This document shows, in pieces, positions 57,548 through 64,000 of a DNA stretch of 64,000 nucleotides. The notes under the pieces were generated by a model that was not told the DNA's origin, searched no databases, and saw nothing but the letters and a program-made list of their open reading frames with translations. Source of the DNA: Caprella mutica (lineage: Eukaryota > Arthropoda > Malacostraca > Amphipoda > Caprellidae). The position numbers and the translations under genes were made by a program. Position 1 is the first letter of the stretch. Every line of letters begins with the position of its first letter. The stretch spans positions 1 to 64,000 of the forward strand of contig CANNZV010001629.1 of the NCBI GenBank assembly GCA_947561585.1, given 5' to 3'.

Positions 57548-57840
57548 CTTTTATACTCTGCATACCTTCCACAGCACACTTAGCCCCGCCCACTTTCCTC
57601 TGGCTTTCGTCCACAAGCCGATAAAAGCCCCGCCCACTTTCTCCAAACTAAGCCATTTACTTTGAATATACTATTGTTTCAAAGTATTACTATGTATATA
57701 ATAGACTGCATTGAAGAGAAATGTCTTTAGTTGTTACTAAACATCTTCAATTTCAATGATTTTCTTACTAGTAGAGGAAATGAATGGAGCGATGAACTCT
57801 GACGTCATTGTTTGGTCACGAGATTGTTGTGACGTCATGG
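57548..57840 (-). promoter_or_regulatory. TATA promoter with two GC boxes and two CRE palindromes
   Basis: Read on the minus strand: two TGACGTCA palindromes (57,830-57,837 and 57,800-57,807, 30 bases apart), two identical AAAGTGGGCGGGGCT boxes (57,626-57,640 and 57,582-57,596), then GTATAAAAG (57,548-57,556). CREs bind CREB/ATF factors and GC boxes bind Sp/KLF factors. The order and spacing fit a regulated promoter firing towards lower coordinates, into the donor-bearing exon. Confidence 0.6.
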
Positions 57841-57844
57841 AAGC

Positions 57845-58530
57845 TGTCATTTGACAAGAGAATTTTGTACCAAGGGTTCCTTTATCTTCTCCAAGCTATT
57901 GTACTTTTCTTAGGATGTTTCGACATTTCACTTGTCATTGTTTCTAAGAATGAGACATGTTATTGAAGAATACTTGCAATGTTATACAACATCAGTGATG
58001 TATAGTCTAACATTTTCAAAAATAGTCAGACTTTCTTTGAGTCATTTCAGAAAAAAAGGTATTCGGGTCTCATGCGTTGTACTATTATTATTTTAATTGT
58101 GATATAATTATTTTATATTGTAAGATTCAACAGAGAAATTCCGGATCTATTTATAATAATAATGTAATAATCCAGATTATTTTGCAACAGTCTATTTAGA
58201 AATGAATAATAATGATTTACAATCTTTTTGAATAAATTTCTAATTTAATTGATTAATATTGATCCCAACAAACTGTACAATAATTCCTTTCTCTAATAGA
58301 TATATTGCTAAGGAATATAAAATACATAACTAATGAATACATAAATGCTATGCACTAAGAAGATAATTTCTTCCTAACAATTCATTTGTAAATTTAAGTC
58401 ATATTCACAGTTTGAAAAAAATTATAAATTCTAAGGGATGTCAAATTTGACATCTAGAGAAAATTTTCTCCTAAACTATTCATATGAGAGCTTTTTAATT
58501 TGTTTGCTTTTTACCGTTACAAACACATTA
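57845..58530. other. AT-rich non-coding DNA
   Basis: Upstream of the promoter-like block; no gene recognised. Confidence 0.35.
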
Positions 58531-58535
58531 AGCAA

Positions 58536-59620
58536 TGATTAAGCGGCGCTTCTTTTTTGTGTAGCGCAATGTCGCTACTTCTGCGTTAATGTAACGGAAG
58601 CGCCGCTATTTTTTTCCTAAGCGCTACAGGTTTGTTTATCGCTAGAGCGCTGCCGCTTCTTTTAAAATGTTGAAGTTATCTGAGGAATCTATTTACAAGT
58701 CGAACCAGTGCGCGACCAATAGCTTATCAGTTGCAGTGACTAGTTGTCATATTGGACATCATTCAATGGGAGGAAAAGCCTTTATGTAACTCTAGTTAAA
58801 TGTGGTAACTGTTTGGATCAACAAACCAAAAGTGCAAAAAGAAAAGAATTATGCAACTAGTCAACGCTGTATTAGAATATTTTCTAGCTCTAGACTACAA
58901 AAGGACGATACATATCATATTCTTGCCGCAGCATTCCCCCGCAGTTTAAGTTATCATGTTTCGAAGATTGGAAGTACCATGGCAAGGTTAGTGAACGAAA
59001 AAATATGGTTTTGAAAAGTATAAATGTAGCTGAAGCAGTGAAGGCGAAGACAACATGAAAAATTCTTCAACCAATTAAAGAAAAGTTTCCCGAAAACTAA
59101 CGAAGGTGAGCGATCGTCAGAAATTATAAGAAAGACCATTCTCTCATCAACGCTCCTTGTCCATCAGTTTTTCCGTGTAAGTTATTCATGGGGCTATTGA
59201 TCCAATGCATCACGCCTATTCCATCAAGTGCTGCTGTAGATAGTAGGCATATTTTCTCGCTTGGCAAAGACATTTTGAAAATTTAACGAGCTACTTTGAA
59301 CGATGATCACAATTTGAAATGTTAGTTTCCTGAAAGGTAAATAATCAGTGACAGTAAAAAAAACTTAAACTTTGTGGACTGTAGAGGAGAGAACGTATTT
59401 CTAGAGTGAAAATGGATTATTTTTATTTATAATAACTTATAAATATTGGAAAATATAGTTTAATATCTTAAAATAATTTGTTTAAATTTCATTCAGAGTT
59501 CAATTATTATGATGCATAAATTCAATTTTGCATCATATATGATAATATTTTAAAGTAACGTTGTAGCGCTGCCGCTACATTTTGCTGTAGTGCCATCAGC
59601 GGCGCCGATGTGTTTTTAAA
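58536..59620 (+). pseudogene. decayed hAT transposon with GC-rich ends
   Basis: The plus strand carries broken coding traces that end in a hAT dimerisation segment: TPIPSSAAVDSRHIFSLGKD, then RATLNDDHNLKC (59,215-59,330), interrupted by a stop. Upstream is a 70-codon piece (58,802-59,014). Most of the transposase is missing. Both edges are unusually GC-rich in this AT-rich region and repeat GCGCTACA, GCGGCGC and GCGCTGCCGCT words (58,536-58,670 and 59,560-59,612), as expected of terminal and subterminal repeats. Exact ends were not fixed. Confidence 0.65.
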
Positions 59621-59624
59621 AATG

Positions 59625-61035
59625 AAGTGGCAATATTCAGCATGTCGCAGAAGCGGGAGTGTGGGCTCTACTGACGCCCCATGATTGTTGCTGTTTGTTT
59701 TCCGTCACCTTAATCGTCTCATATGCATTGGATAATTTCTTTTCTTACATGTGTTCGCAAAAGAATTAATTAACAGATTCTTCACACTTGGTCATTTCCT
59801 CACAATCTGATTACTGAAGCAGCCATTTGCTACTTTATCTTTGCTAATTATTTCTTTTATTAAATTGCAAATTCTTTTAATATCGCTTTCTAACTCATAC
59901 TTGAAATTCTTTCTATATTCTTCTTCTGACAAGACTTTTGATGCTATTGTTTGTAAGTTTCAAATCACTTTTAATTAGAAGTCTCACCACCAGAGGTCTC
60001 TCCGTCCAATGATTTGGAATTTAGTCGCAGTGGAGGACTGGCGCAAGACGATAGCGGCGAAACAGTCGGGAAACAAGAAAAAATGAGATGTACTCTTACA
60101 CCCACTGAGAACAACTTCCACCCTATGTTATTCGGAAAACTATTTCATGGATGTCTTTGTGCAGCTTTTACTGGTATTATTGAAGCTAAATGTGTGTTAT
60201 CCACACTCGCAACAATGGCTAAAATATATTTATATTATACTTGGGATTATATTTAATCAATTAAACTAGGTATTGAAACCACATTGCTGAACGATGGATG
60301 ATTGATTTATACTTTTATCATTAACCTGTAGGACGTAAATATTTTTATCGAATTCAGTTAATAATAACGATTGAGATATAAGCACTGAATGTTCGGTGTT
60401 CCAACGTACAGCACCGTTCTTATTGATGCGATAACTCTCGAGTTTTCTCTATCTCCAATCTTATGAACCTCCACTTTTACGGTATTATTTTTGCAGCTCT
60501 ATCTCGATGTTTGCGAAACTGCCTCAGCTTTTACGATAACACACTTCCGTCATTTTGATATGTCGTCACGTCAAAGGTTCTAAATGCAGACCATTCTGAT
60601 TGTCTTCTATTCTAAATTTCTGCACCGGTAATAATTGTTGTCAATCTAGCACCTATTGTTCCTTCCAAACATTTTTTATCATTGTTTATAGGTGTATTTT
60701 GAATGGTTATCCAAATTTAATAGCATGTCTCACGAGTCAACAAGTCATTATGTTTCCAGTATCTTTCGTTTTAAATTCTTCTCAGATATTTTACTTATGG
60801 TTTTCAAATTAACATAAGTTACAAGAGAATAATTAGGTTTTTGAATCATATAGATATTGACTATTCCAAACATATTATTCAAGATAGTATGTAACTGTGA
60901 AAAGCACTTAAATGGGAAGAGTTAAAAAGAATGTTCGTAAAACTATAAAAAAATTGAAGCAGTAAGCAAAATTTTAATTTTTAGAATTACTTTAGGTACT
61001 ACATATTATTTTGTGATCTCATTTCCATTTTTAAC
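59625..61035. other. non-coding DNA
   Basis: Frames of 80 (60,014-60,256) and 70 codons (60,600-60,812) have no recognisable domain. No RNA gene seen. Confidence 0.4.
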
Positions 61036-61039
61036 TGTC

Positions 61040-62170
61040 CCTATCTACCGTAAAACTCAAATGTTACCTATCTACCGTAAAACTCAAATGTTACCTATCT
61101 ACCGTAAAACTCAAATGTTACCTATCTACCGTAAAACTCAAATGTTACCTATCTACCGTAAAACTCAAATGTTACCTATCTACCGTAAAACTCAAATGTT
61201 ACCTATCTACCGTAAAACTCAAATGTTACCTATCTACCGTAAAACTCAAATGTTACCTATCTACCGTAAAACTCAAATGTTACCTATCTACCGTAAAACT
61301 CAAATGTTACCTATCTACCGTAAAACTCAAATGTTACCTATCTACCGTAAAACTCAAATGTTACCTATCTACCGTAAAACTCAAATGTTACCTATCTACC
61401 GTAAAACTCAAATGTTACCTATCTACCATAACACTCAAATGTTACCTATCTACCGTAAAACTCAAATGTTACCTATCTACCGTAAAACTCAAATGTTACC
61501 TATCTACCGTAACACTCAAATGTTACCTATCTACCGTAAAACTCAAATGTTACCTATCTACCGTAACACTCAAATGTTACCTATCTACCGTAAAACTCAA
61601 ATGTTACCTATCTACCGTAAAACTCAAATGTTACCTATCTACCGTAAAACTCAAATGTTACCTATCTACCGTAAAACTCAAATGTTACCTATCTACCGTA
61701 AAACTCAAATGTTACCTATCTACCGTAAAACTCAAATGTTACCTATCTACCGTAAAACTCAAATGTTACCTATCTACCGTAAAACTCAAATGTTACCTAT
61801 CTACCGTAAAACTCAAATGTTACCTATCTACCGTAACACTCAAATGTTACCTATCTACCGTAAAACTCAAATGTTACCTATCTACCGTAACACTCAAATG
61901 TTACCTATCTACCGTAACACTCAAATGTTACCTATCTACCGTAAAACTCAAATGTTACCTATCTACCGTAAAACTCAAATGTTACCTATCTACCGTAAAA
62001 CTCAAATGTTACCTATCTACCGTAAAACTCAAATGTTACCTATCTACCGTAACACTCAAATGTTACCTATCTACCGTAAAACTCAAATGTTACCTATCTA
62101 CCGTAAAACTCAAATGTTACCTATCTACCGTAAAACTCAAATGTTACCTATCTACCGTAAAACTCTAGTG
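61040..62170. repeat. minisatellite, 27-bp unit, about 42 copies
   Basis: The unit joins ACCTATCTACCGTAAAACTC and AAATGTT; about one copy in six has AACACTC. A 27-bp period keeps a 401-codon frame open (LPIYRKTQM repeated). It is not a gene. Confidence 0.97.
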
Positions 62171-62231
62171 TTACCTGTTTTACTATATCACTCCCGAACC
62201 TCTCCGATTATGTTTTAGGTAGCATTTTTAT

Positions 62232-62525
62232 TTGCCATTTCGTTGTTCGCATAACTCAAAAACTGTTCAACCAAATTATTTGAAATTTGGTGGGACGATT
62301 AGTCAATGTCCAGAAGCCGTATGGTAAGTGATCGGGTTAAAGGTCAAGGTCAAGGTCATTTACAACTCAAAAAGCATTCAACCATTTTACCTGACATTTG
62401 GTGGGACGATTGGTCAATAGCTATTCAGCAACAGTTTTTTACATTTTGGGATAATTCAAGGATAGTCAATGTTATTTATAAGCTGAGTCGAAGGTATGCG
62501 CTCTACGAGTGCCCGTCATCTAATT
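62232..62525 (-). repeat. dispersed repeat, copy D (inverted)
   Basis: Read on the minus strand it has the same word order as copies A-C: TGCACTCG-like start (CACTCGTAGAGCGCATACCT at about 62,492-62,511), CAATCGTCCCACCAAATG twice, and AATGACCTTGACCTTGACCT (62,340-62,359). Confidence 0.75.
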
Positions 62526-62529
62526 GATA

Positions 62530-64000
62530 TATCATTACCAACCTTCCCTAATGATATATCACTTTCTTCCAATGAAAACACTAAATATTTTGTGGACTGT
62601 TTCTGCATCATTTTTTTGAAACTCACAGACCAAATTTTCAATTTTTTGTATAAAATTATAGTTTAATATATACTCATGAGACTTTATTCTTTTTTATTAA
62701 TCCCACATATTACCTATTTAATATATTTTTTGTTATACTTTAGTTTTAGACATCACCGTATATAGCGTGAACAGTTGGTAGCTGATCATCTTCAGCTGTA
62801 TTCTTTAAATAGCTATATTTAAATAAGAGGTATTTTATTATTGTGAATTAGTAAGCCAATAAATTATTCTAAATAGGGCTCACAAATAGATAATATTCAA
62901 TAATGCTGAACATAAATGAGATTAAACAATAACAGTTGGCAAAGTTTCAAGATGGACACAAGTTGTTTACAAAGATGGCGGTGTTTAGACAATGTCTGCA
63001 GATAGCACCAATTTAATAACCCTTTCTAAATTGATCAAAATTATTATCTTCTAAAATTAAAACTCTTAAATAATAAAGGAAATATTACACTGACCCTTTA
63101 ATATATTCCATTTTTTCCAATGAGGCCATTTGCTTCAATCCGTCTTCTAACAGACTCAGAATGTCCCATACGAGTACTGTAATGTCTTTCACATCATAAG
63201 TACTATTTAATTATACTTCATTATATTTATACTGTATTCAACATTCCTAACTTTCTTATATAAGTAATAATCCATGAAAAAATGCATAACAAAATACAAA
63301 TCTTAATACTATATCACTTTTTATTTAGTTTTCATAATCTAGTATATTTTTTAAAGGACGATACTTTTCCATGAAAAACAGAAAAACAAGAGGAATAAAA
63401 TCTTCACAGAAGAGGAAATTTCTGAGTAACTACGAGTGAGGGGTTCATTTCCCTTAAGGGGTGGACTCGACCCTCTAAAACCTTTCCTTCGCGGCTGAGA
63501 GGATGCTGAAGGCATTCCCCCTCTGGATCGCAAGAGCCATTCGCTGTTGGAACCAGGCAGACTCCCTTGGATCGTTCCTTGTCTCAACAGAGCGTCTACT
63601 CAGTACTTCATGATTGGGGATATCCTGTGGTCTCTATAGAAATTTGCTCAAAAATGTAAGCATCACCAAGGTAATTCTGATCGAAATTTGGTAGAGTTTT
63701 ATAAGTTATGTAGTGGCATCAGTAAATTCAAAATGACAATCATCACTAAGTATTCATGACTCAAAATAAATCAATTGAAGGTGACTTTATCTTTAAATAT
63801 TATTGTCTTGAAGCGACCTTGAATCATAACAAATTGAAATTATTTAACTATTTAAACCATCTTGATCTTACGAATAAAGGTATTTAAATATCGAATAAAA
63901 CGATTTGAGTTTCTCTTAGTAGTATATTGTACCAAATAATGATTAAATAGTATAATTTAAGATAATCCCCATTATTACGAGAGAAAATAGTCTTTGAAAA
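62530..64000. other. AT-rich non-coding DNA with a GC-richer patch
   Basis: A patch at 63,440-63,600 is GC-richer and carries a 78-codon minus-strand frame without a domain. On the minus strand it has GGGTCGAGTCC, one mismatch from a Pol III B box, but no matching A box was seen. Otherwise nothing. Confidence 0.35.

Noticed and set aside
61013..62218. 401-codon frame of LPIYRKTQM repeats
   Set aside because: 27-bp tandem repeat. The variation between units is not codon-like and there is no gene context.
63351..63610. Possible SINE or tRNA-derived sequence (GGGTCGAGTCC near a B box)
   Set aside because: No A box at the right distance and no A-rich tail.

Overview
This is an AT-rich insect nuclear sequence. 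Spliced genes with long introns, a neuropeptide precursor of the NPLP1 type, BEL/Pao and LINE retrotransposons, mariner and hAT relics and many minisatellites all point to an arthropod. I would guess a hemipteran (planthopper-like), but nothing in the window proves the species.

Layout. 1-1.5 kb: 3' part of a LINE reverse transcriptase with C-terminal zinc fingers. 1.5-8.6 kb: non-coding DNA with two minisatellites, a 170-bp hairpin and a 34-bp perfect palindrome. 8.67-18.69 kb (minus strand): three coding exons of a C-type lectin-like gene whose splice phases all fit. The last intron carries a decayed mariner transposase, and a complete 7.3-kb BEL/Pao retrotransposon with apparently identical 795-bp LTRs has landed inside that relic. 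19.6-22.6 kb: a decayed LINE (ORF1, endonuclease, reverse transcriptase). 22.7-27.1 kb: a dispersed repeat copy and two short terminal-inverted-repeat elements. 29.5-31.3 kb (minus): the large coding exon of an NPLP1-type precursor with 19 related peptides. 31.3-57.4 kb: no clear host coding exon, but nine minisatellite arrays, a LINE 3' end, a terminal-repeat element and an odd open frame. 57.47-57.84 kb (minus): a promoter-like block (two CRE palindromes, two GC boxes, TATA) and a splice donor that could be the distant first exon of the neuropeptide gene. 58.5-59.6 kb: a hAT relic. 61.0-62.2 kb: a 27-bp array. 62.2-62.5 kb: a fourth copy of the dispersed repeat.

The most unusual item is at 55,278-56,720 on the plus strand. 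One reading frame runs for 480 codons without a frameshift. It is broken by 19 TAA/TAG codons but by no TGA until 56,718, and it reads as plausible protein throughout. This is what a gene written in a code where TAA/TAG are sense (for example Gln) would look like, although a decayed gene is not excluded.

The host genes visible (lectin and neuropeptide precursor) are both secreted-protein genes on the minus strand. The rest is mobile or satellite DNA. The only regulatory architecture I can support is the promoter block at 57.5-57.8 kb and the nuclear-receptor-like motifs in the dispersed repeats.
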